From assembly GCF_003034845.1 (NCBI RefSeq), contig NZ_PZKC01000012.1:1-64000 (forward strand): a stretch of 64,000 bases of DNA, read 5' to 3'. The notes under the pieces are model-generated. The model saw only the letters and a list, made by a program, of their open reading frames with translations. It did no database searches and was not told where the DNA came from. Shown here one piece after another: positions 55,637 through 64,000 of the stretch; position 1 is the first letter of the stretch; each line of letters starts with the position of its first letter. The DNA comes from Pseudothauera lacus. Lineage in GTDB: Bacteria > Pseudomonadota > Gammaproteobacteria > Burkholderiales > Rhodocyclaceae. A program made the position numbers and the translations under genes.

Positions 55637-56550
55637 AGCCTGGGCTCGCCCGGCGGGCGGGTCTTGAAGCGGCGGTGCACCCAGTAGTACTGCTCGGGCA
55701 TGGTGCGCACCACCGTCTCCAGCCAGCGATTCATGCGCAGGGTATCGGCGGCGACGTCGTCGGTGGGGAAGTCCGCCCACGGCTCGCCGGTCTCGATGCG
55801 ATAACCCTGCCCGCCCGGCAGCATGCGGGTCACGCACGGCACCACCGCGGCACCGGCAAGACGCGACAGGCGCGACAGGCCGGTAATGGTGGCCGCCGGC
55901 ACGCCGAAGAAGGGTACGAAGATCGAATCCTTGCGGCGGTAATCCATGTCCGGCAGGTAATAGAAGGGACGGCCGGCCTTCATCGCCTTCACCGTCGGGC
56001 GCGCGCCGTCCTCGCGGGCGAGCAGCAGCTGGTCGCCGAAACGGCTGCGGCCGTGGAAGAACCAGCGGTCGAACACCGCATTGCTCTGGCGGGCGTAGAT
56101 GCTGACGATGTCGAAACTCATGGTGACCCGCGTGCCCCCCATGTCGAGACCGACGAAATGCGGCGCCAGCAGGATCACCGGCCGCCCGCCGGCAAGCAGT
56201 TCATCCACCCGCCCCTCGTCGGCGAAGCTCACCAGACGCAGCAGGCGCGCGCGCGGCGCCCACCACAGCAGGCTGCGCTCCAGCAGACTGCGCCCGAGCA
56301 CGCCGAAATGGCGGCGCGCCAGGGCGCGCCGTGCGCCCTCGTCAAGCTCCGGGAAGCACAGCCGCAGGTTGGTCAGCACGACGCTGCGACGGCCGCGTGC
56401 AAACCACCACAGCACGCGCCCCAGCGCCTGGCCGCAGGCGGCCAGCACAGGCAACGGCAGCCAGTGCAGCAGCCAAAGTGCAGCCACACCCACCCGGCTC
56501 AGCAGCCGTGCCCCCACGCCATCACCCGCCTTGCTGCGTCTGCGCCCCAT
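55630..56550 (-). CDS. lipid A biosynthesis lauroyl/myristoyl acyltransferase (LpxL-like)
   Basis: 306 residues, inner-membrane LpxL/HtrB family. N-terminal hydrophobic anchor, the HX4D motif HFVGLD near 135, and PDMDYRRKDSIFVPFFGVPA near 205. Adds a secondary acyl chain to Kdo-lipid A. Start ATG 56550 follows the upstream paralogue's stop by 1 nt. One of two tandem family members, which may add different acyl chains. Confidence 0.92.
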   Translation of the reverse strand: MGRRRSKAGDGVGARLLSRVGVAALWLLHWLPLPVLAACGQALGRVLWWFARGRRSVVLTNLRLCFPELDEGARRALARRHFGVLGRSLLERSLLWWAPRARLLRLVSFADEGRVDELLAGGRPVILLAPHFVGLDMGGTRVTMSFDIVSIYARQSNAVFDRWFFHGRSRFGDQLLLAREDGARPTVKAMKAGRPFYYLPDMDYRRKDSIFVPFFGVPAATITGLSRLSRLAGAAVVPCVTRMLPGGQGYRIETGEPWADFPTDDVAADTLRMNRWLETVVRTMPEQYYWVHRRFKTRPPGEPRLY

Positions 56551-56551
56551 C

Positions 56552-57424
56552 TCAGCGCTGCGCCCCGTCGTCGGCTGCGGGCGGCGGCACCCCCTTGGGG
56601 CGCTTGTAGCGGTCATAGCCCCACAGGTACTGCTGCGGGCAGGAGAGGATGAGATGCTCGATGTCGCGGTTGATCGCCGCGCACCGCGCCACGGTGTCGC
56701 CGGCAATGTCTTCCCGGCCGAGGCTGAAGCGCAGCACATAGCCCTGCCCGCGCGGCAGCCGTTCGGCCCAGGTGTAGATCACCCGCACGCCCTTCACCTC
56801 GGCCATGCGCGCAGCCAGCGTCATGGTCCACGCCGGACGGCGGAAGAATGGCGCCCACACGCCCTCGCCGACCCCCGGCGCCTGGTCGGGCAGCATGCCC
56901 ACGGCCTGGTTGCTGCGCAGAGCCTTGACCAGTTTGCGGACGCCGGAAAGATCGGCGGGCGCCGTGCTCATCTGCCCGCGCGTGCGCCCGGCCTCCATCA
57001 GCGGCTGCAGCGCAGCCTTGCGCGGTGGCCGGTAAAGTGCGGTGATCGGCATGTGAGTGGCAAGGTATTGTCCGGTGATCTCGAAGCAGCCCAGATGGGG
57101 GGTGAGGAAGAGGATGCCGGCGCCACCTTCGACAGCATCCTCGACCAGTTGCCAACCCTCCACCCGCTGCACGCTTGCCGCCACCTCCTCCACCGGACGC
57201 AGCCACAGCCACGGCAGCTCCAGCGCCTGGCGACCGGCTTCCCGCACCGCAGCGCGCAGCACGGCGCCATCCTCGCGGCCCAGGGCACGGTAAAGATTGT
57301 CGTGCAGACGGCGGCGGTAGCCCGCATCGAGGCGATACACCACCCAGCCTGCCCAGCCGCCGAGGCGGTGCAGCCAGGCCAGCGGCAGGCGGGAAAGCAC
57401 GCGGAAGATGAGCTCTGTAAACAC
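56552..57424 (-). CDS. lysophospholipid/lipid A acyltransferase (LpxL-like), paralogue
   Basis: 290 residues from GTG 57424. HX4E motif HLGCFE near 109, LPDQAPGVGEGVWAPFFRRPA near 175 and an N-terminal anchor. It is divergent from metK (225 nt between starts) and coupled to the second acyltransferase. Confidence 0.9.
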   Translation of the reverse strand: MFTELIFRVLSRLPLAWLHRLGGWAGWVVYRLDAGYRRRLHDNLYRALGREDGAVLRAAVREAGRQALELPWLWLRPVEEVAASVQRVEGWQLVEDAVEGGAGILFLTPHLGCFEITGQYLATHMPITALYRPPRKAALQPLMEAGRTRGQMSTAPADLSGVRKLVKALRSNQAVGMLPDQAPGVGEGVWAPFFRRPAWTMTLAARMAEVKGVRVIYTWAERLPRGQGYVLRFSLGREDIAGDTVARCAAINRDIEHLILSCPQQYLWGYDRYKRPKGVPPPAADDGAQR

Positions 57425-57465
57425 GTTCGCAAGGGCGGCCGGAAGGCACCCGCAAGGAGCGGGGT

Positions 57466-57493
57466 TTGACCGCGGACTGACAAGGACTATAAT
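57466..57493 (+). promoter_or_regulatory. sigma-70 promoter of metK
   Basis: TTGACC and a perfect TATAAT separated by 16 nt. The predicted start near 57500 leaves a 150-nt leader before metK. TTGACC is five of six consensus bases, so this is a strong promoter. Confidence 0.8.
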
Positions 57494-57589
57494 TATCGCT
57501 TAGCCGCCGAGTTAATACGACAACTTGCAGGGCGGGCGCAAGCTTACAGGGCGCGCAAGAAATTCTGCTAAAGCGTCAGCTGCTCGACC

Positions 57590-57627
57590 AATCCCCGGAG
57601 CCGGCGACGACGCCACACCCGGGGATT
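57590..57627 (+). promoter_or_regulatory. structured metK leader hairpin
   Basis: AATCCCCGG and CCGGGGATT form a perfect 9-bp stem; inside it GGCG and CGCC flank an ACGA loop. TTGTCGTT and then the AGGAG ribosome site follow within 12 nt. It could act as a translation or attenuation switch; no known riboswitch class was matched. Confidence 0.5.
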
Positions 57628-57649
57628 TTGTCGTTCAGGAGCAGCACGC

Positions 57650-58816
57650 ATGTCCAGAGAATTCCTCTTTACCTCCGAATCGGTTTCCGAAGGCCATCCC
57701 GACAAGGTTGCCGACCAGGTCTCCGACGGCATCCTCGACGCCATCCTCGCCGAGGACCCGAAGGCCCGCGTGGCCTGCGAAACGCTGGTCTCCACCGGCC
57801 TGGTGGTGATCTCCGGTGAAATCACCACCACCGCGCACCCCAACTACAAGGAAATCGCCCAGGACGTCATCCGCCGCATCGGCTACGACGACTCGGCCAC
57901 CGGCTTCGACTACAAGTCCTGCGCCATCCTCACCGCCATCAACCGTCAGTCCCCGGACATTGCCCAGGGCGTCAATGAGGGCGAGGGTCTCGATCTCGAT
58001 CAGGGCGCCGGCGACCAGGGTCTGATGTTCGGCTACGCCTGCAACGAAACCCCCAGCCTGATGCCGCTGCCCATCTACTATGCGCACCGCATCATGCAGC
58101 GCCAGGCCGAGCTGCGCAAGGATGGCCGTCTGCCGTGGCTGCGCCCGGACGCCAAGAGCCAGCTCACGGTGAAGTACGTGGACGGCAAGCCGGTGGCCAT
58201 CGACACCGTGGTGGTGTCCACCCAGCACAGCCCGGAGGTCTCCCACGCGCAGATCAGTGAAGCGGTGATCGAGGAAGTGATCAAGCCGGTGCTGCCCAAG
58301 GAACTGCTCGGCGACAAGGTGCGCTACCTGATCAACCCCACCGGGCGCTTCGTCATTGGCGGCCCGCACGGCGACTGCGGCCTCACCGGGCGCAAGATCA
58401 TCGTCGACACCTACGGTGGCGCGGCCCACCACGGCGGCGGGGCATTCTCCGGCAAGGACCCCTCCAAGGTTGACCGTTCGGCCGCCTACGCCGGCCGCTA
58501 CGTGGCCAAGAACGTGGTTGCCGCCGGACTCGCCGACAGGTGCGAAGTACAGGTCGCTTACGCCATCGGCGTGGCCAGACCGGTCAGCCTGATGGTCGAC
58601 ACCTTCGGCACCGGCAAGATCAGCGACGAGCAGATCGCCGAGCTGATCGCCGTTCACTTCGACCTGCGTCCCAAGGCCATCATCCAGACCCTCGACCTGC
58701 TGCGTCCGATCTACGCCAAGAGCGCAGCCTACGGCCACTTCGGCCGCGAGGAGCCGGAGTTCACCTGGGAACGTACCGACAAGGCCGCCGCACTGCGCGC
58801 CGCCGCCGGACTGTAA
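57650..58816 (+). CDS. metK: S-adenosylmethionine synthetase
   Basis: Makes SAM from methionine and ATP. 388 residues: [20 protein letters not shown] near 5, [14 protein letters not shown] near 121, [14 protein letters not shown] near 237 and [16 protein letters not shown] near 263. AGGAG precedes the ATG. It has its own strong promoter and a hairpin terminator, and shares the activated-methyl cycle with ahcY 2.4 kb downstream. Confidence 0.97.
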   Translation: MSREFLFTSESVSEGHPDKVADQVSDGILDAILAEDPKARVACETLVSTGLVVISGEITTTAHPNYKEIAQDVIRRIGYDDSATGFDYKSCAILTAINRQSPDIAQGVNEGEGLDLDQGAGDQGLMFGYACNETPSLMPLPIYYAHRIMQRQAELRKDGRLPWLRPDAKSQLTVKYVDGKPVAIDTVVVSTQHSPEVSHAQISEAVIEEVIKPVLPKELLGDKVRYLINPTGRFVIGGPHGDCGLTGRKIIVDTYGGAAHHGGGAFSGKDPSKVDRSAAYAGRYVAKNVVAAGLADRCEVQVAYAIGVARPVSLMVDTFGTGKISDEQIAELIAVHFDLRPKAIIQTLDLLRPIYAKSAAYGHFGREEPEFTWERTDKAAALRAAAGL

Positions 58817-58824
58817 GCGCTTGC

Positions 58825-58857
58825 AGCGGCCGCCCGCCGAGGGCGGCCGCTGTTATT
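58825..58857 (+). terminator. hairpin terminator after metK
   Basis: AGCGGCCGCCC-GCCGA-GGGCGGCCGCT is a perfect 11-bp stem; only a short weak T-rich tail follows, so termination may be partial. Confidence 0.6.
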
Positions 58858-58888
58858 CTGGCGCCCCACTGCTGCCTCAACTGATGCC

Positions 58889-59962
58889 ATGCTGACCCAT
58901 TTCCTGATGCTCGCCCTCGGCCTCGTCACCCTGGTGGTGGGGGCTGATGCCATGGTCCGCGGCGCCTCGCGCCTGGCCGTCACCTTTGGCATCTCGCCAC
59001 TGGTGGTCGGACTCACCGTGGTCGCCTTCGGCACCAGCGCGCCCGAACTGGCCGTATCGGTGGGCGCAACCCTGGGCGGCACTCCGGATCTGGCGATCGG
59101 CAACGTCATCGGCAGCAACATCGCCAACATCCTGCTCATCCTCGGCATCTCCGCGCTGATCACCCCGCTGCTGGTGGCCGAGCAGATCATCCGCCAGGAA
59201 GTGCCGATCATGATCGGCGCCTCCGTGCTGATGGTGGTCATGGCCCTCGATGGCAGCATCAGCCGGCTGGAAGGCGCCATACTCTTCGCGCTGGTGATCG
59301 CCTACACGGTCTTCCTGATCCGCCAGTCGCGGCGGGCCTCGCGTGAAGTCGAAGAGGAATTCGCCAGCGAGATCCCCAGCTCCGACTGGGACCGCCACTG
59401 GAGCGTGCAGGCCGCCCTCATCGTCGGCGGCCTCGCACTGCTGGTGCTGGGTGCGGACTGGCTGGTGGATGCCGCGGTGGCCGTGGCCCAGGCCTTCGGC
59501 GTCAGCGACCTGGTGATCGGCCTGACCATCGTCGCCGTCGGCACATCGATGCCGGAGGTCGCCACCTCCATCGTCGCCGCGCTGCGCGGCCAGCGCGACA
59601 TTGCCGTAGGCAATGTGGTGGGCAGCAACGTCTTCAACATCTTCGCCGTCATCGGCGCCACCGGCCTGGTGTCGGCTACCGGCATCCCGGTCCCCGAAGC
59701 GGCACGCAACTTCGACCTCTGGGTGATGCTGGCGGTAGCCTTCGCCTGCCTGCCCATCCTCATCACCGGGCGCGAGATCGCACGCTGGGAGGGCGGCGTA
59801 TTCCTTGGCTACTATGCCGCCTACACCGCCTGGCTGGTGCTTTCCGCGCAGCAGCACAACGCGCTGCCAGCCTTCTCCGGGATCATGCTCAGCTATGTGA
59901 TGCCGCTGACGGTGATCACCCTGATCGTATCCATCATGCGCCACAACGGGCGGTCGCACTGA
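58889..59962 (+). CDS. calcium/sodium antiporter (YrbG/CaCA family)
   Basis: 357 residues, about ten membrane helices in two homologous halves. The alpha-repeat motifs GTSAPELAVS near 49 and GTSMPEVATS near 219, each followed by GN(V)(I/V)GSN, carry the ion-binding acidic residues. K-dependent Na/Ca exchanger family. Convergent with a lipoprotein operon 7 nt away. Confidence 0.9.
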   Translation: MLTHFLMLALGLVTLVVGADAMVRGASRLAVTFGISPLVVGLTVVAFGTSAPELAVSVGATLGGTPDLAIGNVIGSNIANILLILGISALITPLLVAEQIIRQEVPIMIGASVLMVVMALDGSISRLEGAILFALVIAYTVFLIRQSRRASREVEEEFASEIPSSDWDRHWSVQAALIVGGLALLVLGADWLVDAAVAVAQAFGVSDLVIGLTIVAVGTSMPEVATSIVAALRGQRDIAVGNVVGSNVFNIFAVIGATGLVSATGIPVPEAARNFDLWVMLAVAFACLPILITGREIARWEGGVFLGYYAAYTAWLVLSAQQHNALPAFSGIMLSYVMPLTVITLIVSIMRHNGRSH

Positions 59963-59969
59963 CGGACGG

Positions 59970-60329
59970 TCACATGAAGGTCATCAGGATCCTTGCGCGC
60001 CGATGTGCGGCAAGCACGTTCCTGCAGGCTGGGCTCTCCATTGAGAACGCCGCGCTGCCGAGTTCCTCCGCCAGCTTTTCCAGCAGCTTGCGCAACCAAC
60101 CCTTCGCCGCAAGGGAAACACCCCCGGCAAGACCGGCCAACAGCTCCTGGATACGCCGATTGCAGCGCCGAAGATCCGTCAGCAATGCCTCGGTTTCGGC
60201 TAGCGTGGCGGTATTGAAGAGATGCTGAGCGGCCCTCAGGACATTGTGATTTGACGGCCCGAAGAGCGCGCGCAATATCCTGAAGAGCGCGTTCTGCTCG
60301 CTCGCGGCAAGCGGGTGACTGGCGCTCAT
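59970..60329 (-). CDS. unknown helical protein coupled to lipoprotein
   Basis: 119 residues, mostly helical (RILRALFGPSNHNVLRAAQH, ETEALLTDLRRCNRRIQEL). No known domain recognised. Its start overlaps the lipoprotein stop by 4 nt (ATGA), so it is translationally coupled to it. Confidence 0.65.
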   Translation of the reverse strand: MSASHPLAASEQNALFRILRALFGPSNHNVLRAAQHLFNTATLAETEALLTDLRRCNRRIQELLAGLAGGVSLAAKGWLRKLLEKLAEELGSAAFSMESPACRNVLAAHRRARILMTFM

Positions 60330-60889
60330 TTGCGCAAACTCCTGATGAAGAGACGCTCTACCGTCTCTGCAGCGAACCCTGAGAAACGAACCTGCATGAT
60401 GACATCCGGATTGGCATCAACAAGCAGGAACAACACTGAACGGGAGCCTCCGAGACCGGCATACCCGCGCCCTTCCGCGGTTTCAAACTGCAGGCTGTCG
60501 ATCGATCCGCCCAGTTCTTCCAAGAGCATGCGCCGTAGTTCGTCGAGTTCATGCCGCTGGATATCGGCAAGGCCAGCAAACACCTCCGTGCCACGCATCC
60601 CGAGCAGATAGGCCGGCAAGACATCCATCTGCAGGGGAAAGCCTATGTCCTCAGCGCTCAACAGTTCCGCAGACACGATGCCACCACCTGCGAACGCGAG
60701 GGTGACCGGATCTGCCAGCACACGCCCACGCATCAGTTCGGACAGCGGCACGTGCAGACGCAGTCCGGGCGTCGCACCGACCTGCACGTAGGCCTGCGTC
60801 ACAGGCACAGTCGTGCACGCACCGAGGGTGAGCCCGGCAGTCAATGCGAGAGCCGCGGGGAATGCGAAGAAAGGGCCAGAGCGGCTCAT
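60326..60889 (-). CDS. predicted lipoprotein, unknown
   Basis: 187 residues from ATG 60889. Signal peptide with lipobox LTLGAC (Cys25), then a soluble domain with two beta-rich parts. The +2 residue is Thr, so outer-membrane sorting is expected. Longer start at 60922 lacks a ribosome site. Coupled to the 119-residue gene; the two are a small operon of unknown function. Confidence 0.7.
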   Translation of the reverse strand: MSRSGPFFAFPAALALTAGLTLGACTTVPVTQAYVQVGATPGLRLHVPLSELMRGRVLADPVTLAFAGGGIVSAELLSAEDIGFPLQMDVLPAYLLGMRGTEVFAGLADIQRHELDELRRMLLEELGGSIDSLQFETAEGRGYAGLGGSRSVLFLLVDANPDVIMQVRFSGFAAETVERLFIRSLRK

Positions 60890-61001
60890 TGCGTACTGCC
60901 TGCGGAATGCTTGGATGCTCATTATTCTAGAACAAAAATGACAACGTCAACGCCCGCCAAATCCATCACGCGCACGAGCACCACTTGGCTGCTGCGGTTG
61001 C

Positions 61002-61007
61002 TATAAT
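61002..61007 (+). promoter_or_regulatory. -10 hexamer of ahcY
   Basis: Perfect TATAAT; transcription would start near 61013-61014, exactly at the 5' edge of the SAH riboswitch. No good -35 at normal spacing. Confidence 0.6.
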
Positions 61008-61012
61008 CGCCA

Positions 61013-61107
61013 GGTTCCGAGGAGCGCTGCGAGGTGCCGCATGAGCCGGCCCCCAGGCTCGGAAAGCCACGGCTCCGCTGCTGTGGCCGTTTGAACGGCG
61101 CTCACCC
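61013..61107 (+). ncRNA. S-adenosylhomocysteine (SAH) riboswitch
   Basis: Conserved blocks of the SAH riboswitch are present in order: CCGAGGAGCGCTGC (61017-61030), CCAGGCTCGG (61053-61062) and ACGGCGCTCACC (61095-61106), with a variable GCCACGG...CTGTGGC stem between. Directly upstream of ahcY, the usual target. A downstream CGGGTGAGC (61158-61166) is complementary to GCTCACCCG at 61100-61108 and could form the alternative pairing. Confidence 0.9.
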
Positions 61108-61213
61108 GAAACGCTCCGAGCGCGTTTCGCTTCTCAACCCTGCCGGGTTGGGGATGCCGGGTGAGCCGCTGTGTCTTTCCCCCTCCCCCCCCGGCCATAG
61201 CATGGAGCTTCAC

Positions 61214-62623
<1,410 letters not shown>

Positions 62624-62653
62624 CCGTCCGCAGCTGCCACCGAGACCGCCCCG

Positions 62654-63502
62654 ATGAGCATGAACTCCTTCCATGCCCGCCAGGGCGGTCGGCCTCAGCT
62701 GGCAAAAGCGGACGAAAAGCCGGTCAAGACGCCGGTCGACCGCCACGGCCTGCTGCGCGCCGACGCCCTGCTGGTCCAGCACGGACTGGCAGCGTCGCGC
62801 ACGCAGGCGCAGCGGCTGATCGGCGAAGGCAGGGTACTCGTCGACGGCAAGGCAATCACCAAGCCGTCTCTGGGACTGCCGGCCGACGCCGTCCTAAGCG
62901 TTGTCGAAGACGAAAGCGACCGCTACGTTTCGCGCGGCGGCCTCAAGCTGGCCGGCGCCCTGGCGCACACCGGTCTCGCTGTCGCCGGCAGGACCTGCCT
63001 CGATGTCGGGCAATCCACCGGCGGCTTCACCGACTGCCTGCTGCAGGCCGGCGCCGCGAAAGTGGTCGGCGTCGATGTCGGTCACGGCCAACTGCACGCC
63101 AAGCTGAAAGGCGACGGACGCGTCACCGCACTGGAAGGCATCAACTGCCGCTCACTGACCGCCGCCGATCTCGGCGACGCCATGCCGGCCGGCGGTTTCG
63201 ACCTGATCGTCGGCGACGTCTCCTTCATCTCGATGACCCTGGTGCTGCCGCAACTGCCGGCGCTGCTCGCCGCCGACGGCGACCTGCTGCTGCTGATCAA
63301 GCCGCAGTTCGAGGTCGGTCCGCGAGGACTCTCCAAAGGCGGTATCGTGCGCGACACCAGGCTTTATGCAGTTGTGGAAGCCCGACTGCAGAGTTGCGCC
63401 GCAGCCTGCAGGTTGAAGGTGAAGAGCTGGCTCAGTTCACCGATCACTGGCACCGACGGCAACCACGAGTTCTTTATCTGGATGCAGCATGCACAAGGCT
63501 GA
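62654..63502 (+). CDS. tlyA: TlyA family RNA 2'-O-methyltransferase
   Basis: 282 residues: S4 RNA-binding domain (about 35-95) and an FtsJ-like methyltransferase with LDVGQSTGGFTDCLLQAG near 116 and VGDVSFISMTLVL near 187. Known members methylate 16S/23S rRNA cytidines and can act as hemolysins. It lies directly after ahcY, so it is probably co-expressed; its reaction makes the SAH that AhcY removes. Confidence 0.9.
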   Translation: MSMNSFHARQGGRPQLAKADEKPVKTPVDRHGLLRADALLVQHGLAASRTQAQRLIGEGRVLVDGKAITKPSLGLPADAVLSVVEDESDRYVSRGGLKLAGALAHTGLAVAGRTCLDVGQSTGGFTDCLLQAGAAKVVGVDVGHGQLHAKLKGDGRVTALEGINCRSLTAADLGDAMPAGGFDLIVGDVSFISMTLVLPQLPALLAADGDLLLLIKPQFEVGPRGLSKGGIVRDTRLYAVVEARLQSCAAACRLKVKSWLSSPITGTDGNHEFFIWMQHAQG

Positions 63503-63578
63503 ACGCTCGACCCGGCTTTCCCCGCAAACCGCGGAAGGCACCGAAAAACTGCGCGGCGTCCCCACCCGGCGGGGCGAG

Positions 63579-63627
63579 TTGCCGTCGGCGTAGCGGCCAG
63601 CCATAATGGATGCATTATGGAACCATA
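63579..63627 (+). promoter_or_regulatory. promoter and palindromic operator of the antitoxin gene
   Basis: TTGCCG (63579-63584), 17 nt, then CATAAT (63602-63607). The -10 lies in the inverted repeat CCATAATG-GATG-CATTATGG (63601-63620), and a second palindrome TATGG-AA-CCATA (63616-63627) overlaps it. Such interleaved palindromes over the -10 suit autoregulation by a ribbon-helix-helix antitoxin. Confidence 0.6.
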
Positions 63628-63638
63628 GGCACAAACCC

Positions 63639-64000
63639 ATGCCAGTCACACTGACCATCAAACAGGTACCTGACGAAATGGCTGCGCGGCTGCGTAGACT
63701 GGCTGCACGCAATCATCGCTCCGTCCAGGGTGAACTGATGCACACGCTGGAAACCCTGCTTGCCACGCACAATCCAGCCGAAAGGGCCGAGCCCCCCACC
63801 CCCTCTCGGGCACGCAAACGGAGACCCAGCCCACAAGCCCCGTCTGCGCAGGAGAAGGCGCCCGATGACCTGCTATTCGAACTTGACCGTATCGTCGCTG
63901 GCACGCATTGGGGCAAGGCCCCTGTGCTCACGCGCGAGCAGGCCAACGATCGTGGCCTGACGCGCGAGATCGATCACCTTGTGCAGGAACTGAGGGCTGA
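63639..64000 (+). CDS. FitA-like ribbon-helix-helix antitoxin (partial)
   Basis: Open reading frame from ATG 63639 to the window edge, at least 120 codons, no stop seen. N-terminus MPVTLTIKQVPDEMAARLRR continues LAARNHRSVQGELMHTLE, typical of FitA/Arc-type DNA-binding antitoxins. It has a Pro/Arg-rich middle and a second conserved-looking block near LLFELDRIVAG. Longer than a typical FitA (about 80). A PIN-domain toxin gene would be expected just beyond the edge. Confidence 0.75.
   Translation, partial: MPVTLTIKQVPDEMAARLRRLAARNHRSVQGELMHTLETLLATHNPAERAEPPTPSRARKRRPSPQAPSAQEKAPDDLLFELDRIVAGTHWGKAPVLTREQANDRGLTREIDHLVQELRA

Noticed and set aside
53944-56652. 902-codon open frame opposite DUF484, dapF and the acyltransferase
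   Set aside because: Shadow of real minus-strand genes with intact catalytic residues.
57500-57649. SAM-I/SAM-II/SAM-SAH riboswitch before metK
   Set aside because: None of the conserved cores of these classes is present; only an unclassified hairpin.
60985-61007. TTGGCT as -35 of ahcY
   Set aside because: Only 11 nt from TATAAT, too close for sigma-70.

Overview
The window reads as chromosome of a high-GC betaproteobacterium, most likely Rhodocyclales (Azoarcus/Thauera/Zoogloea-like). This is inferred from conserved gene orders (glnA-DUF4124-ntrB-ntrC; birA-coaX-SPOR; coaE-zapD-yacG; nadD-rsfS-rlmH-maf-rng; lpxL-type acyltransferases-dapF-DUF484-xerC; ahcY-tlyA), an SAH riboswitch before ahcY and a PEP-CTERM protein. 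It is not a species identification. Almost all of it is protein-coding; no rRNA, tRNA or CRISPR array was seen.

Layout. 0.1-1.7 kb: a RuBisCO-like protein (form IV) overlapping a cupin gene, a pairing known from methylthio-sugar salvage. 1.7-5.1 kb: a coiled-coil protein, nadA, a rhodanese and a cation-diffusion transporter. 5.1-9.9 kb: nitrogen control, with glnA under a clear sigma-54 promoter plus NtrC site, followed by ntrB and ntrC. 10.2-18.9 kb: birA, coaX, a TrpB2-type tryptophan synthase, a SPOR protein, coaE, two Uma2 genes, zapD, yacG and a porin. A 176-bp palindromic element (MITE-like) lies exactly at the start of coaE and supplies its only upstream start codon.

19.1-34.7 kb is a surface-glycan island. 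Thirteen intact minus-strand genes and one gene remnant run from a NodU-type carbamoyltransferase through pseB, pseC, an aldo/keto reductase, a truncated SpsF-like cytidylyltransferase, a Gfo/Idh protein, an SDR, pseF, pseG, pseH and pseI to two poorly known genes. A plus-strand acyltransferase precedes them. The pse genes form a complete route from UDP-GlcNAc to CMP-pseudaminic acid; the flanking genes probably transfer or decorate the sugar. Base composition is visibly lower in GC in parts of this island (about 19-24 kb and 26-28.5 kb).

34.9-49.8 kb returns to core genes: a third Uma2, polA, a LOG-family protein, DUF2782, thrB, a membrane protein, nadD-rsfS-rlmH, the second copy of the 176-bp element, maf, rng, a UbiA-type prenyltransferase, and ruvA and ruvB separated by a PEP-CTERM gene with its own sigma-54-like promoter and terminator. 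49.8-57.4 kb: a DUF2249 protein with a Gly/Cys tail, a 380-bp element with inverted ends, rlmI, a small HTH regulator pair, xerC, DUF484, dapF and two lipid A acyltransferases. 57.4-64 kb: metK (strong promoter, structured leader), a Ca/Na antiporter, a lipoprotein pair, ahcY with its SAH riboswitch, tlyA, and a FitA-type antitoxin running off the right edge with a palindromic operator.

Five intergenic sites share a dispersed repeat family built around a CCCCTTGAAGGGG palindrome and a GGTGGGGATGGGT segment. Together the 176-bp elements, the 380-bp element, these repeats, the Uma2 insertions and the truncated cytidylyltransferase show where this otherwise conserved chromosome has been remodelled.
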